40,274 nt of DNA from Acidobacteriaceae bacterium (GCA_003142935.1 PLOG01000151.1:1-40274), one strand, 5' to 3'; numbered from the stretch's first letter, positions 24,401-33,081 are shown. Program-made: numbers and translations. Notes: generated by a model not told the origin, from the letters alone.

Positions 24401-26174
24401 GCAGACGCAGAATGTGAATATTCCTGCGAAGGGCGAGAGTTACGTGGACTGGCGCGTGAAGGCGTCTGCAACCGGAAACGCAGTGCTGACAGCGAAGGCG
24501 CTGACGAATGAAGAATCGGATGCGCTGGAGATGACGCTGCCGGTCTTGGCCTACGGCGTGACGCAGAAGACGGCGGGGTCGGGTGTGGTGTTCTCTGGCG
24601 CGGGACAAAATCAGTGGACCTACAGCTATCCGCCCGGCTCCGACGCGGGATCGCACGGGTTGACGATTACGGTTGCGCCGTCGGTGGCGGGGACGGTGTT
24701 TACAGCACTCGACTACCTGACCAGCTATCCGTGGGGGTGCACCGAGCAGACCATGTCGAGCTTCCTGCCGGACCTGATTGTTTCGGAGGCGGTCGACAAA
24801 CTGCATTTGAAGTCACCGATCGATCGAGTGACGCTGAACGACATGGTGAACGCGGGGATCGAGAGGCTCAATAGCTTCCAGCACGACGATGGAGGCTGGG
24901 GGTGGTGGCCAGACGATCCGAGCCGCGTGTTTATGACGGCTTACGTCGTGAGCGGCCTCGGGCAGGCAAAGGATGCCGGGCGCACAGTAGACAGCGAACG
25001 GATGGACAAAGGGCGTGCGTGGCTGGTGAAGACGCTGGAGGCGCATCCAGACATGGTTCCCGACCTGCGGGCTTATTTGGTATTTGCGCTGGCCACGACG
25101 GGCGGCGCGCCTAAAGATGGGCTCGACAAGGCTTGGGATTCGCGCGCCAAGTTGAGCGACGAAGGGTTGGCGCTGGTGGGGCTGGCTCTGGATGCGGCGG
25201 GAGACGGACGCGCGAAGGATGCAGCTACGCTGCTTGAAAAGAAGGCCAGGGTGACCGATATCGATGCGCACTGGGAGGGGAGTTACGACGGATTGCTGGA
25301 ATACTGGGACGACACCTCCGCGGAGACGACGGCCTTTGCGCTGAAGCTGCTGATCAGGCAGGATCGTGCGAGTGGATTGCTGTCCAAGGCTGCGGTTTGG
25401 CTGGCTGGGCATCGCGATGGCGATTACTGGTATTCAACCAAGCAGACGGCGATGGTGATCGAGGGGCTGACGGATTATGTTTCTCTGAGCGGCGAGTTGG
25501 CGAACTCGTCGGACGTTGAAGTGCTGGTGAATGGCGCCAGCGTGGGCCAACGGCACTTTGGGCCGGGTGATGGATTTGCATTGCCTTGGCAGATCAAGGT
25601 TCCGGCGGCACAGGCGGGCGGCGGCGGACAAGTGACGGTGCGCAAGAGCGGCAATGGAATTACGTATTGGTCGGCGGAAAGCGCGTGGTACTCGGCGGAC
25701 CGGCGGCTCTTCCAGCAGGGCAAACTGGCGCTGAACATTACGCGCGACTACTACGTGCTCAATAAGCGGCAGGATAAGCCGAGCGATCCGATTACCTACG
25801 ACCTGGCTCCGCTGAAAGGGCCGGTGCATGTGGGCGATATAGTTGCGGTAAGGCTGGCGCTGAGCGGTACGGACTGGAAGTATCTGCTGGCCGAAGATCC
25901 GATTCCGGCGGGCACGGAGTTTCTGGCGGAGACCGGGCTCTACAAGTTGAACAACAAGCCGGACTGGTGGGCCGACTGGTTTACGCGCAAGGAGTTTCAC
26001 GATGACCGTGCCGCCTTTTTCAATACCGAGTTCAGCGGGCGGCGCGAGTACGTCTACCTGCTGAAGGTGGTGAACGCGGGCAGGTTCGCGATCAGCCCGG
26101 CGCAGGCAGGGCCCATGTATCAGACAAATGTGCAGACTACTACCGATCCCGCAATGCTGGAGGTACAGCCGTGA
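21471..26174 (+). CDS. Bacterial alpha-2-macroglobulin with intact thioester
   Basis: A 1567-residue exported protease trap. Signal peptide at residues 1-26. Macroglobulin MG2-type domain around residue 310 (YIYTDRPVYRPGHTVHIKAV), bait-region domains about 600-800, the A2M block WNPNVRTGPDGHARVEFSFP at about 880, and the thioester domain with G-C1090-T-E-Q, where Cys and Gln form the bond that captures attacking proteases. An alpha-toroid follows (GGWGWWPDDPSRVFMTAYVV). Start ATG 21471 has GAGGA six bases upstream and overlaps the DUF1175 stop. There is no lipobox, so the protein is periplasmic or held by its neighbours. An acidic insert (about residues 459-495, DEDEDDSGGDDAEAGGDESD) is unusual. 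The stop overlaps the next gene (GTGA). Confidence 0.95.
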   Translation: MSLRKSLLAVSILLLCAAANAPAVHAADAPRSFSLSTSRTFAPGESVKIQLFARNVPELEFRVYRVNDAQKFFAGLKDLHSFGVQSESPAEQIDQRTLLEKLHDFKAHLWWMVRHFFRGQFTDDARDSFREQQGKLGKKSRVVGAAQFAQVPILNASQLVARWKLETPPALVSETQQLPIDGLASGVYLIEATDGTYKAYTVALVTSIAIVERTVNGTADLYVADRKTGAPVEKAGVALWADGKMQSSGSTNGDGMAQLTMTPRGAGSNAPGGTMEPENVWMLAQHGADAALVTPWSYGFTQQNQREARAYIYTDRPVYRPGHTVHIKAVVRLKKDDKLQLPQGWTPTLEVTDSNGKKILSKDIALSAHGTLTTDLALAGDAALGYYNIQLEDSGVDGNGSFYVEEYKKPEYQVTVKVPVAHLLQGSSIQASIEARYFFGEPVAGAKVKYVVHTSTHFWWDEDEDDSGGDDAEAGGDESDSDNTWGETEQQEHEGVLDANGKLTVTLPTAIDGKHEDQNYRIEARVTDAANREVSGHTTVLGTYGSFRVSVEPTSYVFQSGQPVRVKVTAQDYDGKQMQTPVHVAAALEKWDSVTHEKSETPVASKDAATGADGTTVVELPMSGSGDFQVTASARTKENRTVEGRTWVWIWNGAGEWYQANTQAQIVADKKSYKVGDTAHLLLVTGLKESWAVVTAEGETVQSRRLIHATGESFAFDVPITQQSQPNLMVNAVIVHDNQLMTAQKSLKVPLVERTLTISATANKSQYLPGEKGSFDVFAADSQGKPVEADLSFGEVDEALYSVRPDTSGDMVSFFYPKRYAYLMPQTSFDFFFSGQAGKKSPLLAELAAGMFHPRMAQVKPGSDLVVPKVRKAFPDTAYWNPNVRTGPDGHARVEFSFPDALTTWRTTIRAMTDDGKAGGVVTRVLVRKNLIVRLAAPRFFRQGDETVLRVIAHNYLATAKDVTFALDVTGVSVVSGQTQNVNIPAKGESYVDWRVKASATGNAVLTAKALTNEESDALEMTLPVLAYGVTQKTAGSGVVFSGAGQNQWTYSYPPGSDAGSHGLTITVAPSVAGTVFTALDYLTSYPWGCTEQTMSSFLPDLIVSEAVDKLHLKSPIDRVTLNDMVNAGIERLNSFQHDDGGWGWWPDDPSRVFMTAYVVSGLGQAKDAGRTVDSERMDKGRAWLVKTLEAHPDMVPDLRAYLVFALATTGGAPKDGLDKAWDSRAKLSDEGLALVGLALDAAGDGRAKDAATLLEKKARVTDIDAHWEGSYDGLLEYWDDTSAETTAFALKLLIRQDRASGLLSKAAVWLAGHRDGDYWYSTKQTAMVIEGLTDYVSLSGELANSSDVEVLVNGASVGQRHFGPGDGFALPWQIKVPAAQAGGGGQVTVRKSGNGITYWSAESAWYSADRRLFQQGKLALNITRDYYVLNKRQDKPSDPITYDLAPLKGPVHVGDIVAVRLALSGTDWKYLLAEDPIPAGTEFLAETGLYKLNNKPDWWADWFTRKEFHDDRAAFFNTEFSGRREYVYLLKVVNAGRFAISPAQAGPMYQTNVQTTTDPAMLEVQP

Positions 26175-27034
26175 GTTATTGTAAAGATCTTCTTCGTCGC
26201 CTCCGCTTGAGCTTGAGTTGGGTTGCAGCGCAGTATGTGCTGACGCTGGGGCTGGTGCTGATTGGGCTGGCATGGACGCGGCTACCGGATAAACACGTGT
26301 GGCAAGTGGCGCTGACGCTGCTGGTGCCGCTGCTGATGGCGATTTCGGCACTTGAGTTGGAAGCCGGGACCATGCGTGCCTTGGCGGACGATGACGGCAG
26401 GCGCGTGAAGCTGGTGTTTGGCGCCATGGCGCTGCTGGTTTGGGTGGCGCTCTTTTGGGCTTGCTGGGCGGTGCTGGACTGGTGCGACGACCGGATTGTG
26501 CTATGGGCGGGGTATTTGAACTCGAAGGCCTCGGCGGGTGCGCGGGCAACGGTCTTTACCTACGACCATCTTCAAAAGTGGATGACGCTGGCGGAGTGGG
26601 TGCTGCGCTGGATTATTGTCCCTGGGAAAATCGTTCCGTATGCCGTGGTTTCCGCTCAGTGGGGCTGGCGTTTGCCGTTCCGCAAAATCATTCGGCTGCT
26701 GCTGAACTGGCGGTGGTGGCCGGTGGTGGTGTTGGCTGCGCTTCTGGGAGTCGTGTTGCCGGGACATTTCTTCGCCGGTCTCCCAAGTGGATCGGTCTCG
26801 CATCAGATCTGGGCGGTAGTGCTGAAACTTGTTGCGAGCTACATTTTGATTGTTGGCTGCTGGATTCTGCTGCTGGCGTGGGCGGCTGTGTTGTTGGACC
26901 GCAGCGCGGGCGGCGCGGAACGGGGAGGCGACGACTCGCTTGTTCCGGTTCCAGAGGGTTCCGGCCCGTTGGATGAAGAAGCGGTGCGGTTACCGTTGCC
27001 CGAGGGCGGCGGCGATGCCGGTGGGGATGCCTGA
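26171..27034 (+). CDS. Polytopic membrane protein of the macroglobulin unit
   Basis: A 287-residue integral membrane protein with about six hydrophobic segments (near residues 16-35, 44-62, 82-104, 140-160, 182-200 and 214-245) and a cytoplasmic-looking acidic tail rich in Gly, Pro and Glu. The GTG start overlaps the macroglobulin stop (GTGA), so it is translationally coupled and probably serves that system, for example as an inner-membrane anchor or sensor. I recognise no family. Its last 45 bases overlap the 3' end of the convergent SpoIID-like gene. The tail composition follows from that overlap with coding sequence on the other strand. Confidence 0.75.
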   Translation: MSYCKDLLRRLRLSLSWVAAQYVLTLGLVLIGLAWTRLPDKHVWQVALTLLVPLLMAISALELEAGTMRALADDDGRRVKLVFGAMALLVWVALFWACWAVLDWCDDRIVLWAGYLNSKASAGARATVFTYDHLQKWMTLAEWVLRWIIVPGKIVPYAVVSAQWGWRLPFRKIIRLLLNWRWWPVVVLAALLGVVLPGHFFAGLPSGSVSHQIWAVVLKLVASYILIVGCWILLLAWAAVLLDRSAGGAERGGDDSLVPVPEGSGPLDEEAVRLPLPEGGGDAGGDA

Positions 27035-28789
27035 GCGAAGCCACTCCAACACTTTCGCGCGGCCATAGCGGTCGAGAAGGCGAGTGGCGTACCATGCGGC
27101 GGCGCGATGAGCGGCTTCGGATTCTGCTTCGGTGCTTGAGTGCGCGAGCATTGCGTCTACCGCATTGAGGTTGAGCGTGGGAGCCGTCTTTGTGCGGTTG
27201 GCGGGCTGGCTCCACACTTCGACGAGTCCTTCCCTGAGCCATAGTGGCGCTTGCGGTCCCGCTTCGCGTTCAACGAGCGCATGCAGGAATTCGTGGAGCA
27301 TGGTTGCGTCGAGCAGATGGCGCGCGGCCAACGTGTGCAGCGACTGCGTGGCAATCCAATTCCCCTCCGTGAAGGCGGCAACCCAGCCCGGCGCCAGCAT
27401 GGCATCGCGAAAGGCGGGCGTGGAAGCGAAGGCGCGCACAGTAAAAGTTTCGGCTGCATTCAAGCCGGAGCGTTGTGCGGCTTCGGCGCGGGCGCGCGCC
27501 AATTGCGGCAAGTAGGCGGCATCGGATGCATCGAGAGATTCGAGGACGAAGCCGTTGCCCTGGAAGCTCTGCCATGCTCGGCCTGTGGCCTCGTCGGCTG
27601 AATGAGCGCCGGGAAAATACTGGTCAAGTATCTGCTGGGCCGTGCGACCATCGGCGGCCATAGCCGCTGCTCCTTTTTGGCAAAGGCCTACACCGTGGCC
27701 CCATCCGCGGCCATGGAAGAAAAAGCGGTCGCCTTGCTGGCTCACTTCGAACCAGGTGCTGGGAATCCGGTTCCATCCCAGCGCCTGGCCCACGGCGAGT
27801 TGGAAGGACTCGGCGGATACTTGCGCTGCATCGAGACGCAGCGTGACGGCGCGGCCCGACTCGCCTCTGCGCTCGACGGTGAGGTGCTGCCATCTCGGCG
27901 CAATGACCCCTGCCGATGCGAGCGCGGCGGTTAATTCGGTGCGCGTCAGCTCGGAGGCCCACTCTTTTTCGCCGCCGGCTGTGCAATAACGATCCGGCTG
28001 CGAAGGAAGATAGGGGACCTCATGCGCTCGCGGCCAGATCTCGACGAGCGAGGCTGTTCGTCCGCCGCAATCTTTATTGAAGTACGCGAGCGCGCGTTGC
28101 CTGCGGAACCACAACGTCTCTCCGGCAGTAGCGAGTGCGGCGGCGTGGGCGGCAGCTTGCCTGGTGGGATTACCGCTCCAGTGCAGAAGCTGGCAGTGGG
28201 TTGAGTCGCAAAGGTCGTAGTCTGCGTGGCCGTGGGGCTCATGGAGCGCAAAGGTGCGAACGACAATGGCGAGAGCTTGCAGCGATTCCCGGCTGTCGGC
28301 GGTGCCGCTTTCGCTGGCGACCACGCGCTCGACATAGCTTTCGATAGGCAATGTGACCGCAATGACCAGCACGCCGGCGCGGGCGGTGATGGTCACGGGA
28401 TTGTGCAGCGTGACGGTTTCTCCGTGAGCCGTGAGCGTGACTGGGCCGGTGAGCGAGAGTCGGTCCGCATTTCCCTTCTTGCTGGACACTATGAGCGTGA
28501 TTTCATTGCCCGCTGCGTGAACGCTGACGGGTTGAGACAGCGAGAGAGTGGCGCATCGGTCGCAGGCGCGCAAGGTGATTTTGTGGTCGGGTCCGGCAGG
28601 CTTCAGGAGAACCTCGCGGTCATGCCATAGCGTCCACATGCCGATGCGCAGCGTTGAGCGGGCGGGTGGTTGAGTAGCGGCAGCGAACGCGGCGGGCTGC
28701 GGAGTGCGCGTGACGCCGGCGAGAGCGAGGACAGACGCAAGCAGAAGGCTCGACGCGATCCGCTGTGAATTCACGGGCGGCCCTTTCAT
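26990..28789 (-). CDS. SpoIID/LytB domain fused to a gluzincin peptidase-like domain
   Basis: A 599-residue exported protein with two parts. Residues about 45-400 are a SpoIID/LytB domain: IAVTLPIESYVERVVASESG (Glu160 the catalytic candidate), LQALAIVVRTFAL, CDSTHCQ and DCGGRT (possible zinc ligands), and the hallmark HGRGWGHGVGLCQKGA. SpoIID cleaves glycan strands stripped of stem peptides. Residues about 440-599 carry HEFLH (499-503) and, after ~17 residues, LREG with Glu520, the zinc motif of gluzincin (peptidase MA-like) metallopeptidases. The fusion unites a glycan lyase and a protease. Start ATG overlaps the stop of the transpeptidase gene (ATGA); the signal peptide is at residues 8-37. 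Confidence 0.85.
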   Translation of the reverse strand: MKGPPVNSQRIASSLLLASVLALAGVTRTPQPAAFAAATQPPARSTLRIGMWTLWHDREVLLKPAGPDHKITLRACDRCATLSLSQPVSVHAAGNEITLIVSSKKGNADRLSLTGPVTLTAHGETVTLHNPVTITARAGVLVIAVTLPIESYVERVVASESGTADSRESLQALAIVVRTFALHEPHGHADYDLCDSTHCQLLHWSGNPTRQAAAHAAALATAGETLWFRRQRALAYFNKDCGGRTASLVEIWPRAHEVPYLPSQPDRYCTAGGEKEWASELTRTELTAALASAGVIAPRWQHLTVERRGESGRAVTLRLDAAQVSAESFQLAVGQALGWNRIPSTWFEVSQQGDRFFFHGRGWGHGVGLCQKGAAAMAADGRTAQQILDQYFPGAHSADEATGRAWQSFQGNGFVLESLDASDAAYLPQLARARAEAAQRSGLNAAETFTVRAFASTPAFRDAMLAPGWVAAFTEGNWIATQSLHTLAARHLLDATMLHEFLHALVEREAGPQAPLWLREGLVEVWSQPANRTKTAPTLNLNAVDAMLAHSSTEAESEAAHRAAAWYATRLLDRYGRAKVLEWLRSGIPTGIAAALGQR

Positions 28790-29727
28790 GGGTGCACCAA
28801 CGGTGAATGCGACAGCAGTTCGGCGGCGACGTGAGCCGCGTCCGCACCGCGGCCTGCGGGCAGATAGACGACTACGACGACCTGCGGTTTTTCGGCGGGC
28901 GCGATTCCCGCAAACCAGCCGTGCGCCTCGCTGGACGCGGCGCTCTCGGCAGTTCCTGTCTTGCCGGCAACGGGCACGCCGCCAAGACCGGCTTGGCGCG
29001 CCATGCCGAAGCTGGCCGAGTCTTCGATGCCCCCGCGCACCACCTGCGCCGCCTGTGAGTTGGGGTGGGCGGCAAGCTCCAATGCAAGCCAGCGATAGGC
29101 GGTGGCCAGTTCGAGGGGAGTAATGCGGATGCTCTCAACGCCGAGCAAAGACAGTCGTGTTGAATCGGAGTTCGTAGGCTCGCGAAATATCGCTGCGGCT
29201 TCGGTCGATTCTGCTTGATTCGCAAGTCCTGTGACGCTGAGCAATCCCGTCGGCCGCAACAGACGGCCGAGTTCTCCCGGCTCAAGCTCGCGCGCCACTT
29301 CGGCAAAGTAACTATTGCAGGACCATGTGAGCGCCTCGCGGGCGTCGAAGGGTGGCGCTGGCGGATGCGTGCAAGCGAGACTGTGGCCGGCGACAACAAG
29401 CTTGCGGTTGCAAGCGACGCGGCGGTCGGGATTCCATCGGCCTGCGGTGATCAGTTCGTACAAGGCCAGGGGCTTGAGCGTGGAGCCGGGTGCGGCCAGA
29501 GTCCGCGCCGCTTCACTGAGCCGATGCGATGCCAGCAGACGGCCGGCGCCGATATCGAGCACCAGAATTCTTGCCTCGGGCGCGGTGTGTGCTGCCCGCT
29601 CCACGGCGAACTGCCAGCCGGACGCGGGATTCGGGGCGCTGGATGCGCTCAGTGTACCGAAGGCGACGGCAATGACGATGGATCGGATGATTCCGTGCAC
29701 AGGAAAAGTATGAGGCACCGGAGCCAT
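28786..29727 (-). CDS. Small penicillin-binding transpeptidase-domain protein
   Basis: A 313-residue exported protein with a complete set of penicillin-binding active-site motifs: S82-T-L-K85 in APGSTLKPL, S136-C-N138 in WSCNSYF and K256-T-G in VAGKTGTAE. There is an N-terminal signal/anchor (IIRSIVIAVAFGTLSASS) but no glycosyltransferase domain and no PASTA or dimerisation domain, so it is much shorter than class A or B proteins and resembles the catalytic part alone. It may crosslink peptidoglycan or act as a carboxypeptidase or beta-lactam sensor. The gene lies 31 bases after the UbiA-HAD gene and overlaps the SpoIID-like gene. Confidence 0.88.
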   Translation of the reverse strand: MAPVPHTFPVHGIIRSIVIAVAFGTLSASSAPNPASGWQFAVERAAHTAPEARILVLDIGAGRLLASHRLSEAARTLAAPGSTLKPLALYELITAGRWNPDRRVACNRKLVVAGHSLACTHPPAPPFDAREALTWSCNSYFAEVARELEPGELGRLLRPTGLLSVTGLANQAESTEAAAIFREPTNSDSTRLSLLGVESIRITPLELATAYRWLALELAAHPNSQAAQVVRGGIEDSASFGMARQAGLGGVPVAGKTGTAESAASSEAHGWFAGIAPAEKPQVVVVVYLPAGRGADAAHVAAELLSHSPLVHP

Positions 29728-29758
29728 AATTCTTCCAGTCGGTGTTGCTCAAATGTCG

Positions 29759-31228
29759 TCATATTGCCAGCAGCGCGACTACGGCGACTGCGGCTCCGAT
29801 AAACAGGCTCATGCGGTCGGTGAGAGCGAACACAACCGGATCTTCCTGGAGTTCCCCGCGCGAGGCGAGCAGCCACACGCGGCAGAGCCACAGGATCATA
29901 AGAGGCATGATCAGCCAGAGGAGAACCGGTTTCCGGTAGAGCTTTACCACGTCGCCGCCGCTGATATAAATCGCGAAGATCACCACGGCCGCAAAGGCGC
30001 TGGAGGTGCCGAAGCTGCGCAATTGATCGATATCGGTCAACAGGTAGCCACGGCCGTTCCTTGGCGCCGAGCTGGTGGCACTCAGATTCTCCAACTCGGC
30101 GAATCGCTTGGCGATGGCCAGGGAAAAGAAGAGAAACACCGAGAAGCTGCCAAGCCAATGGGATATGTGCGTGCCTGTCGCGGCGCTGCCTGCCAGCAGG
30201 CGGAGCGTGTAGAGCCCGGAAAGTATGAGCACATCCACGAGCGGAATCCGCTTGAGGTAGGTCGAGTAGGCGAGAGTCATGCCCAGGTAGAGAAGCAGCC
30301 AGCCAGAGAAGTCGATAGGAAGCAGGCGCGCGTCAGCGATGGCCAGAAGCAGCAGAGTCGCCGCCAGGCCAACGCCGGCGAAGGCGGAGAGATTTCCCGA
30401 AGCAAAGGGCCGAAACCGCTTTTGCGGATGACGCCGGTCGGATTCGATGTCGAGCAGATCGTTGACGATGTAGTTGGCGGAAGCTGTGAGCGAAAAGCAG
30501 CAGAAAGCCAGCAACGCAACACGCAGACTGCCGATGGAAACGGAATGCGAAAGCAGCAGTGGTAAAAAGATGAGCAGATTCTTTGCCCACTGATGAGGAC
30601 GCATAGCCAGCAGCAACGACTTCAGTGAATTGCCGCGTTCATCGAATTCGCGGGCCGGCCGTATGCCGCGAGAGCGGAGCCCGATGCGCAACGCGAAGCT
30701 GGGATTGGCCAGCATGGGCTCTTTGGCATGGGCCAGCAGAGGCAGATCCGGCGTGGCGTTGCCGATGTAATCGAAGTCGGCCTGTCCAAGACGGGTGCGC
30801 AGGCTGCCGAGCTTTCGCTCGCCGGTAAGGTTGGTTGCGCCGTCCGAGCCCAGTACATCGCGGAAGATGCCCAGGTGATTGGCAACACGGCGGGCAAGCG
30901 TGAGGTTCGCGCCCGTCGCCAGGTAGAGGTCGCGGCCCTGGCTGTGCTGCTCGCAGAGGAATTCGAGGACCTTAAGGTTGTAGGGGAGGTGCGCAACGTC
31001 GAGCGAGACAGATTCCGTGACGAATGCCTTGAATGCCGCTTTGCCGCGAAGCAATTGCACCGGCAGCATGAAGGCGCGAGCGGGATGGGTGCGCACCAGC
31101 GCCAGCAGGGAGTCAACCAGCGTATCCGACTTGACCAGCGTACCATCGAGATCGACACAGAGCGGCCGCAGCGCTGCATCGGTAGATTTCGGTGGGGAGA
31201 TTACCTGCGGCAACCGTTTACCTCGCAA
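29759..31228 (-). CDS. HAD phosphatase-UbiA prenyltransferase fusion
   Basis: A 489-residue two-domain protein. Residues 20-195 are a HAD-type phosphatase (D26-L-D28-G-T nucleophile motif; LATGANLTLARRVANHLG; FDYIGNATPDLPLL). Residues about 205-489 are a UbiA-type integral membrane transferase with eight or nine helices and the prenyl-diphosphate motif N256-D-x-x-D260-x-x-x-D264 in NDLLDIESDRRHPQKRFRP. This motif with HQWAKNLLIFLPLL is like decaprenylphosphoryl-5-phosphoribose synthases, which are UbiA enzymes; in that pathway a phosphatase acts next, so the fusion could carry out two consecutive steps making a polyprenyl-phosphate sugar donor. That specific assignment is inference. It heads the minus-strand unit with the transpeptidase and SpoIID-like genes. 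Confidence 0.88.
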   Translation of the reverse strand: MRGKRLPQVISPPKSTDAALRPLCVDLDGTLVKSDTLVDSLLALVRTHPARAFMLPVQLLRGKAAFKAFVTESVSLDVAHLPYNLKVLEFLCEQHSQGRDLYLATGANLTLARRVANHLGIFRDVLGSDGATNLTGERKLGSLRTRLGQADFDYIGNATPDLPLLAHAKEPMLANPSFALRIGLRSRGIRPAREFDERGNSLKSLLLAMRPHQWAKNLLIFLPLLLSHSVSIGSLRVALLAFCCFSLTASANYIVNDLLDIESDRRHPQKRFRPFASGNLSAFAGVGLAATLLLLAIADARLLPIDFSGWLLLYLGMTLAYSTYLKRIPLVDVLILSGLYTLRLLAGSAATGTHISHWLGSFSVFLFFSLAIAKRFAELENLSATSSAPRNGRGYLLTDIDQLRSFGTSSAFAAVVIFAIYISGGDVVKLYRKPVLLWLIMPLMILWLCRVWLLASRGELQEDPVVFALTDRMSLFIGAAVAVVALLAI

Positions 31229-31429
31229 GAAGATCGTCAGACCAGGGAGATTCTGGCGGCTTCGAGTTTCTTTTCCGCGCTTGATGGGGCTAGAGACAGG
31301 CCCGTTGGGCGCTGAACTGTGCGGAACGGCTCAAGTATGCCGTCGGTCCTAAATGAATCAAAGTTACTCGGAGATGCCGCCGGCGGAGGTAGGTGTGTTG
31401 ACCCCGGCCTGGGCGGCCGCGTGGAATAT

Positions 31430-31505
31430 TGGTGGAGCTGAGCGGGATCGAACCGCTGGCCTCCTCGTTGCGAACGAGGCGCTCTCCCAGCTGAGCTACA
31501 GCCCC
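31430..31505 (-). tRNA. tRNA-Ala, anticodon CGC
   Basis: On the minus strand a 76-base cloverleaf begins GGGGCTGTAGCTCAGCTGGG and ends with encoded CCA. Acceptor stem 7 bp (one G-U), D arm GCTC/GAGC, anticodon stem CCTCG/CGAGG with loop TTCGCAA (anticodon CGC, reads GCG), variable AGGCC, T arm AGCGG/CCGCT with loop TTCGATC. All invariant positions fit. Confidence 0.97.
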
Positions 31506-31609
31506 ACGACTCTTCTATCTTACCAGCGAGCGCGAAATCCCGCACTCCGTGCTTTTAACTCTTGGAAGAGTTCTGCGCGAGAACGCTAGATTCGCGGTCT
31601 GGAAACTTC

Positions 31610-32860
31610 CTACAGTTGGTTCATGTTCTGCAGGAACTCGGCGTTGTTGCGGACCTTTTCAAGGCGCGTAATCAGCAGTTCCATGGCTTCGACGGGCGAT
31701 AGCGGATTCAGCACCCGGCGCAGAACAAAGATGCGCTGCAAATCTTCCTTGGGGATGAGCAGCTCTTCCTTGCGGGTTCCGGAGCGCTGGATGTCGATGG
31801 CCGGGAAGACGCGCTTGTCTACCAGCTTGCGGTCGAGAATGATTTCCATGTTGCCGGTGCCCTTGAACTCTTCAAAGATGACTTCGTCCATGCGGGAACC
31901 GGTGTCGACGAGGGCTGTGGAGATGATGGTGAGCGATCCGCCTTCTTCAATGTTGCGGGCCGCGCCAAAGAAGCGCTTGGGGCGCTGCAATGCGTTCGAG
32001 TCGACGCCGCCCGAGAGCACTTTGCCCGAAGGAGGAACGATGGTGTTGTAGGCGCGGGCGAGCCGGGTGATGGAGTCGAGCAGAATGACGACGTCGCGCT
32101 TGTGTTCGACCAGGCGCTTGGCCTTCTCGATGACCATTTCCGCAACCTGCACGTGGCGCGCAGCCGGCTCATCGAAGGTGGAGCTGATGACTTCGCCCTT
32201 CACGGAGCGCTGCATGTCGGTGACTTCTTCGGGGCGTTCGTCGATGAGCAGAACGATGAGCACGACTTCGGGATGGTTGGTGGAAACGGAGTTGGCGATG
32301 GACTGTAGCAGCATGGTCTTGCCGGTGCGGGGCGGAGCAACGATGAGGCCGCGCTGGCCCTTGCCGACCGGAGTGAGCAAATCCATGACGCGGCCGCTGA
32401 TGCCCTCGCGCACGGTCTCCATCTTGATGCGTTCCTGGGGATAGAGCGGGGTCAGGTTGTCAAAGAGGATTTTGTTCCGCGTTTCCTCGGGCGACTCGAA
32501 GTTGATGGCCTCGATCTTGACCAGCGCGAAGTATTTTTCGCCCTCGTGCGGAGGACGGACGTTGCCGCTGATCGAATCGCCGGTCTTGAGATCGAATTTG
32601 CGAATCTGCGACGGCGAAACGTAGATGTCGTCGGGTCCGGGGAGATAGTTGTAGTCGGGCGAACGCAGGAAGCCGTAGCCGTCGGGGAGAATCTCGAGAA
32701 CACCTTCGGCAAAGATGTGGCCCTCTTTTTCGCTCTGGGCCTGGAGGATCTTGAAGATCAGATCCTGTTTGCGAAGGCCGCTCGTCCCTGGAATCTCCAG
32801 GGTGCGCGCAATGCGGCTCAGTTCGGTAATGTTTTTTTCTTTCAGTTCAGCGATGGTCAT
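31610..32860 (-). CDS. rho: Transcription termination factor Rho
   Basis: A 416-residue hexameric RNA-dependent ATPase/helicase. N-terminal helix bundle ([20 protein letters not shown]), RNA-binding cold-shock fold ([32 protein letters not shown]), Walker A PPRTGKT at about 176-182, Walker [18 protein letters not shown] loop [16 protein letters not shown] and R loop [20 protein letters not shown]. It has the classical compact length with no long N-terminal insertion, unlike many high-GC Actinobacteria. Start ATG 32860 ([10 protein letters not shown]) has AGGTGA close upstream; a TTG four codons earlier is also in frame. Confidence 0.97.
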   Translation of the reverse strand: MTIAELKEKNITELSRIARTLEIPGTSGLRKQDLIFKILQAQSEKEGHIFAEGVLEILPDGYGFLRSPDYNYLPGPDDIYVSPSQIRKFDLKTGDSISGNVRPPHEGEKYFALVKIEAINFESPEETRNKILFDNLTPLYPQERIKMETVREGISGRVMDLLTPVGKGQRGLIVAPPRTGKTMLLQSIANSVSTNHPEVVLIVLLIDERPEEVTDMQRSVKGEVISSTFDEPAARHVQVAEMVIEKAKRLVEHKRDVVILLDSITRLARAYNTIVPPSGKVLSGGVDSNALQRPKRFFGAARNIEEGGSLTIISTALVDTGSRMDEVIFEEFKGTGNMEIILDRKLVDKRVFPAIDIQRSGTRKEELLIPKEDLQRIFVLRRVLNPLSPVEAMELLITRLEKVRNNAEFLQNMNQL

Positions 32861-33081
32861 GTTCACCTGCAAGGCGGGATGTTTGTGAAGGGATTCGGAA
32901 GGGGGATGTGCTCCAGAGAAAAATCAGGCGGAAATACAATCATACAGCCGGCGCGGGCCGGCCTTGAAGCACCATCCGAACTCATGAGGAGTATCAAAAC
33001 GCCGGGGAAGCACAGCTGTTCCCGATGGAATGCTGCCTTGGATTCGTCTTCTTACTCAACTATGGGTACAGCGAGGCGTCG

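Noticed and set aside
22650-24806. Open frame of 718 codons opposite the macroglobulin gene
   Set aside because: Same type of antisense shadow; no domain-like sequence, Arg and His far above normal.
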